Notes: generated from the letters alone by a model not told the origin. A DNA stretch of 64,000 bases from Xylocopa sonorina (GCF_050948175.1 NC_135203.1:2976001-3040000); one strand, 5' to 3'. Shown: positions 37,317 to 49,734, counted from the stretch's first letter. Translations and numbers: made by a program.

Positions 37317-39981
37317 TCCTCTTTCCATTTGCCATTCGTATTCCTCCTCCTTCGACCACCGCTTCAGCCTCCTCTTCTTCTCCTCCTTCTCCTCCTTCTG
37401 TCTTCCCTCGCTGCTTCTGCTGTTGGCCTCCGCGATCTCGCGCTGGTTCTCATTCCAAGCGTTACGCCACCAGCCGGCTTTCGTAGGTATTCGTGCCTCG
37501 GTGCAGACGAGCAGTCCCGGCTCGGCCAGACAGCGCTGCGCCTTCGCGAGGTTCCTGGAATCGGTTGCACGCGGGAACGCGGGAAGAAAGGAGACGGTTG
37601 ACTCGCGGCGCGGAGAAAAGCGCGAGCTCCCGGGGCAGAGGAGTAGCGCAGAGGGGACTAGACGGTGGGAACCTTTCCCGGCGCGGACGAAGCGAACCCG
37701 ATGCATCGGACGGTCTTGTTTTGACGCCGAGCCGGCTCAAGTGCATCGACCTCAAAGGTCGTCGTGCCATCCACGGCAGACGGAAAAGCAGCCCGATCCT
37801 CCGCTTCCGTTACCTTCGCGCCGGACCTCCGCCGCAAAAAGACAACCCTCTCGACACCTGCTGCGCTCTGGGAACCCAGGACCTGGGGAACCATCGCCTG
37901 GAACCGGTGTCGCGTGCTTTTTCGATCCTGCCAGAAGAAGATGCTGTCAATCTGTGGCGTCGCGCGAGTGAATTTAGAGGACAGCGTCCACAGTGGTTTT
38001 CCAAAATCGTTGGGATCGTCCTGCGAACGAGTTGATTGTACGTCGTGATGATAAATTATACGCTCGAACAAAAGAACGCTTCCTCTGCATTTCCTTGATT
38101 TATGGTCGGTAATCGATCGATGCTGAGAACTTGAATGATTAGATCGCCATGAACTCCAGGTACTCTATTACTGTAACTCCTTTTATCCTCATCGTACGTA
38201 TCCATTGTCCAGATGATCCTTTCGATCTACTCTTTTACGCGTTCGTCAGAAACGATAGGCGTTCCTCGATCCCCGTTTCCGCGGGAGACGAACGCGGTGG
38301 CAAAAGCTCGAAAGAAGCCATCCCATTGCGTCGCAAGCGCAATAATGCCTTCCGCGTTTCCTCCTTCCGCGCGTACGAAGGCGTTAACCAACACACGGCG
38401 GCGTAATAAATATCGCTCGTGACTCTCGAAGGAATTGCCTTGCAGCTGGTGCACGCGAGCGATCAGCGGCAGCGACGCCGCGCGCAGCGGAGGCCCGCTA
38501 GTTAACTACCCTTAAATTACACGCGCGCGGTAACAATTATTTAGCGAAACGGTGCGTTCACCGCGAAGGCGTCTCCAGCGGGACCAAACGCGAGCCCGTT
38601 CTTCCTTCTTTCGCTGTGGGAGAGACGCGAGCTGGACTAGGCACCACAATAACTATCAACCGGGGCTTATTGTCCTTCCTTCAGGGATGCCCCAGCCAGG
38701 GCCCTGCCGAGGGGTAGCCCATTGTTGAAGACGTACGCGTGTACGTCCGGCAATACGCAGCCGCCTTCTCTCTCGCCGCTCGAGATCTATCGTTGGAATT
38801 TGCGTATGTAGATTAACTCCCCTGCCGAGGCCTATTGTTCCGCGAAGAAAAGAGGCGAGGGCGAGCAACAGGCAGCGGGTATCTCCTCTCCAGAGGTATA
38901 CGCCCGCTCGTTAAAAGGTGACTTCGCCGGAACAGAGAGATGCCGGTGATGAGGAACGCTGCCTCGCTCTTCCTTCTCCACGGATATCGCGCGGCTCGAG
39001 CGAACTTGAGAAATGGAACTTTGCGATTTTCACGAGTCCCGACATCTCGTGCAACTCGAACAACGCAACATCGTGAATTATAAACATTTAACATCAGTGG
39101 TTTAGCATATATTATATTTCGTGGTGTAAAAGAGTCAGGAAGCGAGAGTGGATAACCCGTTTCATTGTCGAGCAACGTTTCTAGGGAACTTGAGGGGTAA
39201 CCAAGTGCGCGACGGTGACCTTAAACGTCAATCGGCACGATTTCCACCGAACGAACGGTACCGAACGGTTCACGAGCGGCGCCTGGAATTTCAGGCAACC
39301 GGAGAACGTCGATAGTTAAAATACACTGGCAATTACTTGGCCGGCGACATGGCCAGGACCAATTAAAGGTGGAGGAGACCCGTGAAATCTAATGCGATCG
39401 AACCGGCGCGCAGTCACGCAGCTCCTCTTTCAGCTCCGTTCGCCGAGTGCACGCACGTACGGGACCAGCGTGTGCGTGCGTGTCCGGGTTCGTAATAAAA
39501 AAATTGACGACATCGCCACCGCGGCGGCGACCAATAGCTATTGATCAGCGGCTCTCTTGTGCGGCGCTCCGCGCGCAGATCCTCCGCGCGGGGCCCGAGC
39601 GGGCGCAATTCGAAAGAGGGTCTACCACGACGCCGAGGGCTGCCCCTTTAGAGCGGAATTTATTTCGCGCGCCGCGCGTATACACAACGCTTCTGTTCCC
39701 GATCGTCTTCCCATCTTCGGCCAGGATAATCCCACTGCCTTGATACTCTTTTAATATCGTTGACATTGCGCGCTGTCTTTACGAGCGTGGCCGCTGACCG
39801 TGATACGACCTGTCGATAGAAAATTATGACGATAGAAACGCGTTCAGATCCTTATCGACGATTAGTTACAGACTGTCGACGCTGTAAGTTATACGGAAAG
39901 TCGTAGGTCAACACAAGTGGCAATAAGTGTTATCTAACGTCGCTCGTTCGTTATCCAAGGCGTCGTTCGTAGACTATCGCT

Positions 39982-40030
39982 ATGGCGACTAAGCGGCTTG
40001 ATTGCTGTCTGAGAAATGGTCGATTTCTAG
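39982..40030 (+). CDS. Weak candidate first coding exon, 16 codons
   Basis: ATG at 39982 in an acceptable context (CGCTATGGCG) is preceded 12 nt upstream by an in-frame TAG, which fixes it as the only possible start of its frame. Sixteen codons later the frame meets CTAG followed by GTGAGT, a strong donor in phase 1. The peptide begins MATKRLDCC. A 5' UTR and short first coding exon are thus possible, but I found no promoter motif upstream and no downstream exon on this strand. The segment is too short to recognise. Confidence 0.18.
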
Positions 40031-40062
40031 GTGAGTCTTGAGCGTTTTCACGGTCGATGTTT

Positions 40063-40410
40063 TCATGTTTTATAAATGCGTTTGATGAACGTTTTCTTAC
40101 ATTTTGTATCTAAATTTGGTAAATCTAAATTTGTGTAAAGATCAATAACGATTTTCTGGTCTCCATTGTCGAACTTAAAAAAGACAATCGTGAGAACGGT
40201 GTCTCTTCGTACTTGAGTCTCCTTCTCTCGAAGCAACCCAGTATTCGGGTTTAACACGTATCGTTCCACCCATTGCATCACTCTTCGTACCTCGGAACAC
40301 ACGTAATCGTTATTTCCCGGCGTAAAGGCGCCGATTGATAACGCTCTTAATGAACGCGCGATCGAATAAAGGCTCGTTGAAAGCCTGGCGCATTTCCGAG
40401 GCGCCTCCAT
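40063..40410 (-). CDS. Uncharacterised 115-codon open frame
   Basis: On the minus strand a true ATG at 40410 (context ACGACGATGG) opens 115 codons ending in TGA at 40063. The composition is ordinary, with balanced hydrophobic, acidic and basic residues (for example VMQWVERYVLNPNTG and FDNGDQKIVIDLY), unlike most frames here. The frame stays open for about 40 further codons upstream of the ATG. A donor-like GTAAGA at 40100 could end an exon after codon 103 plus one base. There is no signal peptide or membrane segment, and I recognise no family. It is the most protein-like ATG frame in the window, yet its length alone is well within chance. Confidence 0.18.
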   Translation of the reverse strand: MEAPRKCARLSTSLYSIARSLRALSIGAFTPGNNDYVCSEVRRVMQWVERYVLNPNTGLLREKETQVRRDTVLTIVFFKFDNGDQKIVIDLYTNLDLPNLDTKCKKTFIKRIYKT

Positions 40411-43400
40411 CGTCGTTCGCCTGCTGTTTACACTGGAAACACTGCGGATACTGTATCCGTTCGCTAACGAATCACGCGATTTGAATAGGCCACGGGTTCG
40501 AAAACGGCTGCGTATGAGAAAAATACTTTCTCAGACGTACGATAATTATCTACCGCGGCGAACATGCGAGTGGATATCGCGCGAGGGTAGAAAAAAGGGG
40601 TCTGTGCGCGTCGACGGAGCGAAGGAGGCGCGGCTGTGCGTGGGAATGCGCGTTTCCTGTTAAATCGACCGATTTCTTGCCGGCAACGAACGTGACGCGT
40701 CGGACACGTCGAAATTGAACATAAAGCACGGTAACGATTCTCGGTCGGGATGTCGGCACGGACTTTCTAGGATGCCTCTTCGATCCGATCATTCTGCGTC
40801 TAAACCAGCGGCGGACGCGGCGAACGGTGACACGGAAGGTGTCGCGTGCTTGATTTATGAATATTTTTCTCGGTGAACAGACGTACCAGTGGTCATCGCG
40901 CGTGTTTGAAAGTTGACGACTTTTGACGCTGATTTAGCGAGCGAAATCCAGTTGATACGCGTTATGAAACTGTCGTTGGGATCTATTTAGATGGTAAATT
41001 TCTCCGTCGTTATAGGAGAGATAATTTCAAATCTTGGATTCGCTGTCTATTGCTCAAATTTTCCGATATTTTGTATCTAAACTGTGTCATTATTTCCATT
41101 ACTGATCTCATCGTGAATACAATTAATCTCGTGTTTCAGCAGTTCAGAATAAAATTCATTTTTGCTCTGAGCTAATTTTATTTCTCAGTTCTATCAGGGC
41201 CTCAAAACTTACAGTCGATCGATGAGAAACTCGAATTGCCGCATGCGACACTATGGGCGACTGAGAGTCATCCCCTCGAGGCGCAAAGGGGTTAAGACAC
41301 TTGTCGCGACCATTTCGCGCGATCGTCGATTACGCGACGGCGTGAAAACCGCGTATTTTCACGACCGTAACGATCGCCAGACGCGTTTAATCGGATCGTT
41401 AAACCATAAAACCGTCCAACCTAGAAACCGCGACACTCTCGATCCAGATTCACCTTGCGCGCGCATCTCCCTAAACCAGAACCTTTGCACAATCGATCAG
41501 AGGCGATCGCGCCAAAAGGGAGCCGGGTCCGCGCGCAAAGGCGTGTTTGTTTCAAAATCGCGTGCACGACCTTGCCGTCGAGGACGTCGCGTTTCCCTCG
41601 ATCCACGTCGATCCACGTCGATCCCGTCCGGCCGCGCGATGACTAAGAATCACGCGGCATCGGTCGATTGTAATTGGCTCGCGCAAAACCTATCGCGCGC
41701 GGCTCCGGTATAAATCAGCGCCGGGTTAAGGATCGCTTATAAATAACCAATTAGAGACACCTGCGCGAGCGTACAGAGTGCCGACCTTATATCCCGACGG
41801 AATGCAGATGCGCCTTTTGCTCCTCTCGCGCTTTGATCTTCCTTTGTGTCGGACGGCGATACGTGCCCTTTTGAAAAATCTCGATGCTGATTAATAGGCG
41901 AACGCGGTGGTGTTTCAATCGCCGGGGACACCGGGGCGACGACGCACCTGTGTCTGCGAAACGATCGCGGAATCTCTAGCTGGGATTCGTTCAGAACCAG
42001 CCAGCTCGATGCGATCAATGGGGAAAGACGGGGGTTCCGTGATCCCGCGCGAGGTATTCGATTGTCGATCTTCGTTCGCGACGCGGTAGGTACGTCGTGG
42101 GTAAGAGACACCAGGGAAAGTGAACTAGGCATTGACCTAATGCTCGATACGTATGAGTATGTTCTGCGAGAGAAGACAGATATTTATCTAATGCAGTCAA
42201 CGGTTTGTATGGTAGATATTTTAATTTACTACAGATTTCTAGATACCAGTGACAAACATTCGAACTCCAATAAATACTACAACCCTTGTCGCTCTAAGAA
42301 TATACAGAACGATTTCTAGTCAACTTCGAACGAACTTTGTCAAATTCAAAGTAAAGAAAAAAGTTGCTGCGTACGTTTTACGAGGTCGAATAGACAGGAA
42401 ACGGAGGCTCAAAAAGTGGAACGCTGGCTTAAGCTTGACAGTATTACCGCCGGTCGAAGTGACGGGGGTTAATATCTGCTCCGAAACTCTAATGCTCCAC
42501 GGACGTATGAATAATTGATTTCACGGAATTCGAGGACCGTATCACCGCTCGAACGCGCAGGCAACAAAATCTCACCTGTAAAATCCCCTGGCTCGAAGGA
42601 GGACGGAGGCGAAGAAAAAGCGACGCGAGAGATGGAGGTCGAGTCGAACTAGCCGATCGACGGACCATGGAAAGAGGAGGAACAGCCGGATAGCAGAAGA
42701 ACCGGGGGAACGACGAACACGGAGGCTCGCGTCACGGAATACACGGTGCACGGGTCGTCGTTTGTGCCGATCGCGGTGCAACACGCCGCGCGGAGACGCA
42801 TCTGGCCGCGTGGGAAGATCGCGCACCCATTACTCCTCGACCACGACGGTCCAGGCCTCTCTATTTATACGAAATTTCCCTTACGATTATCCGTTGCGGA
42901 GAGACCAGCGCGCGACTGGAATTATAAGTCAGACGATCGCAAACGCGAGGTCGTACTGCTGGTCTTCGCTCGTCTTCCGGGACCACGGATGCTATAAAGA
43001 TTGCGTTTCGTTTATTTCTGAGCGCGGAAAAATTTAATAAGCTGGGTTTGCAAAATTGACGTGGCTCGCTTGTAAAATTTCTCTTAATAAAATATACAAA
43101 CGAGCACGACGTTATTATGCGAATAGAGTAGAGATGAAATAAAGGAACATCGAGAGAAAGTCCCTCAACTAAAAATCAATTCGACAGGAGTACTAATCCG
43201 AGGCAAGTGTACGCTGCTGGTCATTTCTTATCTCTATCTCAGCGGCAATTGAATTAAATCGCCTCGTTAAGTTTCCCCGCTACAATTTCGCATAGGGCGG
43301 CGATCATCCGAGTCCCTCGGGTCTCTTCGATCGAGGGGCTCTTTGCTTCATTATCCGATACAATTTGTCCGTGGCTCGCTTTATTTATCATACCGCGGAC

Positions 43401-44739
43401 CCTTCCGAGAAACCAGCCACAGTTCCAAGATAAGTCCCCTGAAAAAAAGAAGCGGGACGAGGGTTGCGAGAGGACCAGAAGGGGTTGCGAAGGCGGGCAG
43501 TCGCTTTAATTTACACCGTCCATGATTTATCCCACGGCCGCGCCACTTCCGTCTCCGATTCGACCATCTTCCCCTCTTCTGCGCTTCTTTTTCTCGCGCG
43601 TTCGCGCTCTCGCTTTCGCCGCGAGTTTTCGGGAGGACCTCGCGTTTTTTGATTTACGATCGTGGCCTCGAGGCCAGCAGGAGGATTCCACGGCAGAAAG
43701 AGAAAAGACGATCGACGAGTCACTTTCGACGGTCGCCTCGTTACTTCAGCGAATTTACGGCGCATCGGATATATCGCCCTGCGAAGGGACCCGGCGATCC
43801 AGTCGAATCTCTTATTTGAACGTTGAACACCCGGTATTGGATAAACCCGACGAAATTATGGCGGGGTTTGCGATCCCTCCCGGCGGTCGATAACGATGAT
43901 TAACAGATTTCGCGGCGAAGGCCAGACCTCTGAATCTGTTCACGCCTATAGCGATCCGAAAGTGGCATTAAACTGCATTTTACAAAGTTCGCAGCGAGAC
44001 AAAGAGGAGAGCCGACAAAGCAGGTGAAAAGAGTGCGAGGGATGTCCCAGCTTAATTTCCTCTTTCTCATTACGCACTCGACTTCTCAATCTCTGAGCTT
44101 ATCCCGGGCCTGTCCAGCCGTCCGATCGCGAATAACACAAAGTATCAAACGTAGTCGGGGCCCCACCATCGGGACGCATTCCTTTAAATCCGCTCGCGAA
44201 CAGGCGACCCGACAATTCCATCGGTCCGTGGGGGCAACAGGAAGAGGGAACAACCGGCCACGACGGGCACGGAAAAAAGGAGCAACGCGGTACGGAACGG
44301 ACGCGCGCGGGACAAGTAATTTAAAAGTCGATTTCGCCTTATTTCGAGATGAAATCGGCGGACGTATCGGTCGGCGGGGACCGGCGAACGGTGCCAGAAA
44401 GATTGACTTTATCTCCGTGGCAGACCGATGTTCCGGCCAATAGGAGCCATCGTCCCGCGACGGGGGCCTCTTCTCTACCCGTTTTAAATCCGACAGGAAT
44501 TACCAACGAGGGCGCAATATGTCGGGCCCCATTAAAATTTCGTGCCCCGATGCAAATGAAAGTTCTTTCTCGCGCCCAGCCACCGACGCCTGACAGCGCA
44601 CCCGCTTTATATCAAGCCCCTCGAATGACAGCGAGCCAGCCGGAACTTCGCGGCCGCATAATTCCTACGCCGGATGGAATTAATGGCCCGTCCGCGAATT
44701 TATCACCCCGCGAGCCTCTTCGTGCGAACGCCGTCACGG

Positions 44740-44805
44740 ATCGACGATGAATCGACGACGAATCGACGACGAATCGACGACGAATCGACGACGAATCGAC
44801 GCTGG
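44740..44805 (+). repeat. 11-bp minisatellite, six copies
   Basis: The unit ATCGACGACGA is repeated six times in tandem. The first copy has one variant base and the last is degenerate at its end; the four central copies are identical. Because 11 is not a multiple of three, all frames pass through the same peptide cycle, which inflates several overlapping open frames here. Confidence 0.95.
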
Positions 44806-45393
44806 GGTGACCAGGATGCCTCGTCAGGGTGCGTTCGCGTCCTTCGCGAAGCAACCTCTCGCGTTCGTTCGGAATTCACGTCGCGTCTCGACGTTCAGCG
44901 ACTCGCTCTCTACCCGATTGGTCGCACGGATTCCTCTTTCCCCCGTGGACCGACAGCCGAGAATCCTTTCCACGCGAGACGAAAACCGTTTCTCGGTCCA
45001 TTCATTTCTTTGACGAATGATCCGCCAGTGACGCCAGGGGCAGGGGTACGGTTTCGAATTCAATTACCATTCGCGGTATTAACCCGTGCAAATTAGCACG
45101 CGCGCGCAATTTCGTGGCCACGAGTTTCACTCCGAGGCTCTGGAGGCGTCCCTTAATTAATTTCCCCGCGAGATTTACGGTCCCATTCGTTCCGTTCAAT
45201 CGCGCTGTATCAATATTCATGCGGCGAGCGGAGCGGAACGATCCGCGATCGGTAACATCGCGTATCGTTATGAAATTAACATATTCCGGCGCGAGTGATT
45301 CGCGATCCGGGAGAAAAGGACGAGCGAGCTGATTATGACGTGCACGGTGGACTCGGCAGATTAAAATATTATAGCAATTTCGCGGAGAGATAC

Positions 45394-45415
45394 AAAAAAA
45401 AAAAAAAAAAAAAAA
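45394..45415 (+). repeat. A22 homopolymer
   Basis: Twenty-two A in a row followed by GAAAAG. It could be the tail of an ancient retroposed RNA, but the sequence before it shows no recognisable RNA or element, and no target-site duplication was seen. Confidence 0.95.
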
Positions 45416-46328
45416 GAAAAGGGTAATATTGAAATACCTTGCAATGTATTAATCCTGAGCGCGAATGGTTGTTTAAAGGCACAGCTGCGCGCGCTATGTA
45501 ACCGAGGGAATTCCTCTTAACGAGTCGATTAGAATTCGAGAGCCGAGCCGCGTATACAGGAATTTTATATCGGCGATTTATCCGCATATAGTTTAGGAGC
45601 TAAACGGAATTCCACTTTCCGAACCGGCCGCTTCCGTTTAATTTTATCGACGCCTTTTCCTTCTACGTGCTGGCAGCCATTCGCGGAATCGATATCGATT
45701 AGCATCGCGCGTTCCCTGGCGAAAATCCGATCGCATATCGCGATCCAACCTCTGTCGCTCGTGCCGTCATTCGTTTGCTACGAGAAACGACAAATTCTTT
45801 GTTTTCAACCCTTCGCGATTTACATCCGTTACATCGTAATTAAGCAATCATTGGTGCTTGTTTACCTCGAAGCTAAAAATGGATACAATGTTAACAGTAA
45901 AATAGCGGAACGATAGAAGTGTAGGATATAATTTCGAGGTACAACCGCGTACAAGCGCGAGTTCCTCTGATCTTATCCCGAGTGCGTAGAGGGCTGGTGC
46001 AAGCGAGTCGACCGATAAATTTACGCGTAACAAATTCTCATGACGACCCATACCCATAACCTCTGTCGGAACTCGTTCGGATTCACGAGCAGGTTGCCTA
46101 ATCGAGGAGCGTCTAACGGGTGTCTAAATAACTCCCGCACAAACGCATCGCCGTGGGCCGTGCAATAAATTTGCACACAAAGTGCTCTTTGTGCGGCACG
46201 CACACGGAACCGAGGCCTCCTCTTTTGCACCTTTCCGCGCCGCGATGCGCGCTGCTACCCCCGAGCTTCTTTCTATTTACGCGCGACCTTTCAGCTGTCA
46301 GAGATTTTATTTTCCTCGTGGCCAGAAC

Positions 46329-46350
46329 AGAGAGAGAGAGAGAGAGAGAG
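46329..46350 (+). repeat. (AG)11 microsatellite with GA-rich flank
   Basis: A pure AG array followed by an impure purine-rich stretch to about 46391, so about 60 plus-strand bases are nearly all purine. Confidence 0.95.
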
Positions 46351-47807
46351 AAAGAGAGGAAGACGGAAAGAAAGAGAGAGGAAGAGAGAGATAGCCATGT
46401 TCCAGTGGATTTTATTGTCGCGCGGGACGTTTGCCGCTGCACGCGGTTTATTGTGTCTTTCGATTTACGCTCTGAACGGATCGGATCGTTAAATTCCCGA
46501 CACTGTCTCTGCAAGGTCGGTCTCCTCGATTTAAATGTTTCGATCAAATAATATGCATTCCCTTTTGACGGATCTACTCGATCGAGTCTTATTTTATATC
46601 GAATGACTGTCTAGTTACACGTTGGAATTAATTGATGCGAGAGGGGTAGTAGAAAGAATGACAGGAAACCAAAAAGTGAAAATAAAGGATGAAATTAAGG
46701 CGAGCAATGGGAATAAATTTGAGATAACAAGCTAGGATGCTGGTGATGATCAAACGAGCTGATGGCACGCGATGGGCGTGGATCTCAGAAGTATCTCGAA
46801 AATAGAAACGCACCCCTTTATCATTCACCGAGTCTCTCTTAACCGCGATCCTAATTCTAAATTCGTATTCGATGTCTTTTCGATTTACAAACAGCGAAGA
46901 ACGCGGAAGCACCTTTACAAGTAGTTCGATTTTCTGAGATAATTCAGTGCCAGAGAGAAAGAGAGTGGCTGAGGCAAGAAATGGTTCCGCGAGATCCACA
47001 GCCGCACAGTACCCAGAATTATGGATCGATCGAGCGAATAGGACAGGTTATTTGTACGGAACAAAGATTCCAAGACCTTGAGACAACAGGTGCTCCAGCC
47101 AGCGGTGTGAATCACTCGCAACGGAAAATGATAAAAGCTTACAGAGAAACTCTCCTCGACGACACACACCGCGGACGTCGAATTCGATAAGCCTCGCGAG
47201 AAGAGGGACCCCTCTCAGCATCCCACTCGACTCCGTGCCAATTAAACGAGCGTTATCCGTCATTTCGAAAAACTCCAAGTGAATCACGTGCTCGTTACGA
47301 GAAGTTCCGAGCCTGAGCGCGGCGGGAACGACGAAAGAGGTCGAGGATCGGACGCGATAGATCGACCGTGCAGGACGGAACCGCCAACGCGCGCGCTACC
47401 AATAACAAGGAAGAGAAAAAAAAACGAAAAATAAGAAAGGGGGACACAAGAAGCGCGACAGGCAGGAGGAAAAACGTCGGGTGCGTTCACGGAGGACCGA
47501 ATGGCTAGCGAGTAGGGTATATACCTTGTGTCACCTTGAAGCTATCGCCAGTAGGTTGGGTGTAGGTAGCCGAGGTTCCCTCTCTCCGGGGCCGCGTTGG
47601 CCGATCCTTCGATTGGATGATCCCTCGCGAACCATCGAGTGCTCTTCTCTCCACCTCCCCCTCCTCTTCCACCCCTCGACGACTCGGGGATTTCGCAGGA
47701 TCGAATCGATCGATCGAACGATCGAGAAGAATCGGTCGCGGCCACTGGAGAATCGCGGCCGGGTACGCGCGAACGGCCTCTCTCTCTCGCTCTGACCGAG
47801 AGAGGAA

Positions 47808-47826
47808 CGACAGTTGCGAACTGTCG
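47808..47826. repeat. Short hairpin, 8-bp perfect stem
   Basis: CGACAGTT and AACTGTCG flank a GCG loop. Perfect but short, it could form a small hairpin in RNA or act as an inverted binding site. It has no terminator-like T-run and lies in a CpG-rich gene-free region. Confidence 0.8.
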
Positions 47827-48391
47827 ATCGCGTGGCACCTACCGAGGTGGACCGCGCGCGGCTCTCGATTCCTCCGAGGCTGGGAAGGGCGCGGGCAACC
47901 TCTAGCCGCGACCCACGCGACGGCTCGCTGCCTCCGCGCGCTGCCTCCGCAATCCGCCTCTAACGGATGTCTGCGATCGCTTCGGCGAGGATAGATCCTC
48001 GATACGGGGAACCGTTGCACTTTGTCGTCGAGGGAACGAACGGCTTACGAGTGGTTGCTTCGAGATCGGATGGCGTTGGGGTGGTCAAGGTCGTGAGAAA
48101 GTCCAACGTAGACAGCTTCGACTCTTTTAAAAAGCAATTCGATGTTCTCCAAAATCTGAGAGTTAGTTTCAACTCTTATTGTTGGTTTCACTTTCAAAGA
48201 TAAAGCATTCGTCGTTTCCACGAGTGGAAAATTCGATCTATAAAGTCGCAGAGTTATCTGGAACCGATTTTTTGATTACGTTATGATTAAGGTATCTTGA
48301 CTTCGATATGGTCGATGGGTAAGATCGTTACGGAGCCGTCACCCGTTAGATCGCGATATTTTGCCACGGTGGCTCGACGCAAGGATACCTG

Positions 48392-48400
48392 TTTATAAGG
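48392..48400 (+). promoter_or_regulatory. TATA-like motif upstream of a candidate first exon
   Basis: TTTATAAGG sits about 200 bases before the ATG of the candidate exon at 48603. If transcription began some 30 bases downstream, the 5' UTR would be about 180 nt. No initiator consensus is evident at that distance, so this is suggestive only. Confidence 0.1.
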
Positions 48401-48602
48401 CGGCAAACCGCGGGCACGTTGTTGACTGCGAGAGAGCCCGTGCACGCCGACGCATTCACCTGTATGACGTAGTCCACCGGATCGGATAGGATCGGACAGC
48501 CTCTAGAAGCGGCGATTAGCAGGCCGTGGGCGACCGGATCGAGATCCGCGGAGGAGGAAAGGCGCCGTGGAAAAAATCGTTCCGCTCGTGTAAAACTAGT
48601 TG

Positions 48603-48787
48603 ATGACGTGGTGCGGCAGGCACTTCGATTTCGACTCGACGGAACGTACGGGCTCCTCGCCGATTTCTTCCCGATCTAACGGTCGGACTCGATTTCTCAA
48701 CGTCGACAGTTTCGTACGGAAAAGGATAGAGTTCAGTTGGTTTTCAAGGGCTCAAGCTCTGAAAGAAACCAGGGAAAAGGTTCCAAC
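48603..48787 (+). CDS. Weak candidate first coding exon, 61 codons
   Basis: ATG at 48603 is preceded in frame by TAG and TAA within 15 bases, so the start is fixed. The frame runs 61 codons plus two bases to AAC followed by GTAAGTCAG, one of the best plus-strand donors in the window. The peptide is polar and rich in serine, arginine and aromatic residues (MTWCGRHFDFDSTERTG at the start) and has no signal peptide. A TATA-like motif lies 200 bases upstream. No downstream partner exon was found and no family is recognisable. Confidence 0.17.
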
Positions 48788-49734
48788 GTAAGTCAGACAA
48801 ATTTTTAGAAAATAAAGAAAGGTTGGAAGCCTTGGTGCAGCTGTTAACGTTCGTCTGTAAGAGCTATTGGACGACGTTTCGTGAACAGCGTGATAGAAAA
48901 GAAATTGGGAATGATAAAATTAGGCAATTTAAGCAGATGAGTCGATGTGTCGAATTTATATATCAAAGCGAGAATCGGAGAGCCACGCGAAGCGGTCCTT
49001 AAAAGCGAGGCGATCTCGAGCTTTCTGATCCCTGCAAGATCCCCGTCGATTATCTCAATCTCCGCCGGACACACCGAACGCTGTACCAACTCGCGTTAAC
49101 GATTACGTTAGGAACGGCCCACTCGTCCGGCGTTTCACTTAACGATCCGATCGCGAGGAGCCAGCAAAACACGCGGTCCCCCTTGCGAGCCCGAGCTGAG
49201 CTTCCTCGTATCTCATCCGTATCTTCGACCGGCTAAAAAATGGCCCTACCAGGGCCAATGCTCTCGTGGATCGTGCGCCATCATGGCGACACTCTGACGA
49301 ACCGATTAGCCGTACTTATACAGTTGCCAGGGAGAAATATTTGCGCCTATCGATAGCTCTCGACGAGTCGTATTTCAATCTGATCCTGTACTTTGTTCTA
49401 GTGGTGTACCAGCGTCTTGTACTTGCATGAGAGCGGTGTGAAACGAGTGAAAATTCCGCTCAACAATTTCTCCGAGTACTCGATCAATTTTTATTATAAT
49501 AGCAAACGACGTGAATAGATACACCACGATACGCGCGATAGGCGCTAAAATGCGAGCGTCAGTACCGCGGATACCATTAGCGCTCCCGTTGCAGTATTAA
49601 TTCCCAGCTGCGACGTATCGCGATGATTTATTCCCGAATCGAGATCGAATTTAAAGATAACGGCAAATGGAGCGTCGCCAGCGGAGAAGGGTCCGTTCGC
49701 GGCCCCAAGGGGACGCGTGTCCGCGAAGAGGAGT

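Larger units (their letters stand above)
34362..39981. other. Non-coding stretch rich in simple repeats
   Basis: Contains a CTG-type run (34663-34682), T-runs near 34793 and 34868, an AT-rich island (35640-35930) with an 8-bp-stem inverted repeat (AACGTAAT at 35853, ATTACGTT at 35869), CT arrays at 37151-37176 and 37296-37316, and CCTCCTTCT-rich DNA at 37360-37400. Open frames of 140-180 codons at 37278-38071 exist in several frames on both strands at once and come from this CpG- and CT-rich sequence. A GACGTAC/GTACGTC hairpin with a 4-nt loop lies at 38730-38747. No gene is recognised. Confidence 0.5.
40411..48391. other. Non-coding stretch with tandem repeats, no gene recognised
   Basis: AT-rich islands occur at 40940-41220 and 42120-42370, the rest is CpG-rich. 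Two TATA-like words lie 28-29 bases apart (41709-41715 and 41738-41745) without an obvious start site. A 10-bp unit (TCGATCCACG) is repeated near 41598-41625. A weaker ratchet-like junction on the minus strand (CAG then GTGAGA at 42576/42575) has only a short pyrimidine tract. The 142-codon open stretch at 41891-42319 lacks an early ATG. Other contents are the 11-bp minisatellite at 44740, a run of 22 A at 45394-45415, a GA array at 46329-46350 and a 19-base hairpin at 47808-47826. Confidence 0.5.

Noticed and set aside
37227..38071. Overlapping frames of 120-180 codons on both strands
   Set aside because: Built on CT and CCT simple repeats and CpG-rich DNA. The translations are low-complexity or arginine-rich.
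41891..42319. 142-codon stop-free stretch with ordinary-looking translation
   Set aside because: No ATG in the first two-thirds, no paired splice sites, and the translation tracks a GC-to-AT change in the DNA.
45394..45415. A22 as the tail of a retroposed gene copy
   Set aside because: No recognisable coding or RNA sequence precedes it, and no flanking target-site duplication was seen.
46628..46999. 123-codon minus-strand frame with plausible composition
   Set aside because: It would need a GTG start, unlikely in an insect nuclear gene, and no acceptor precedes it.
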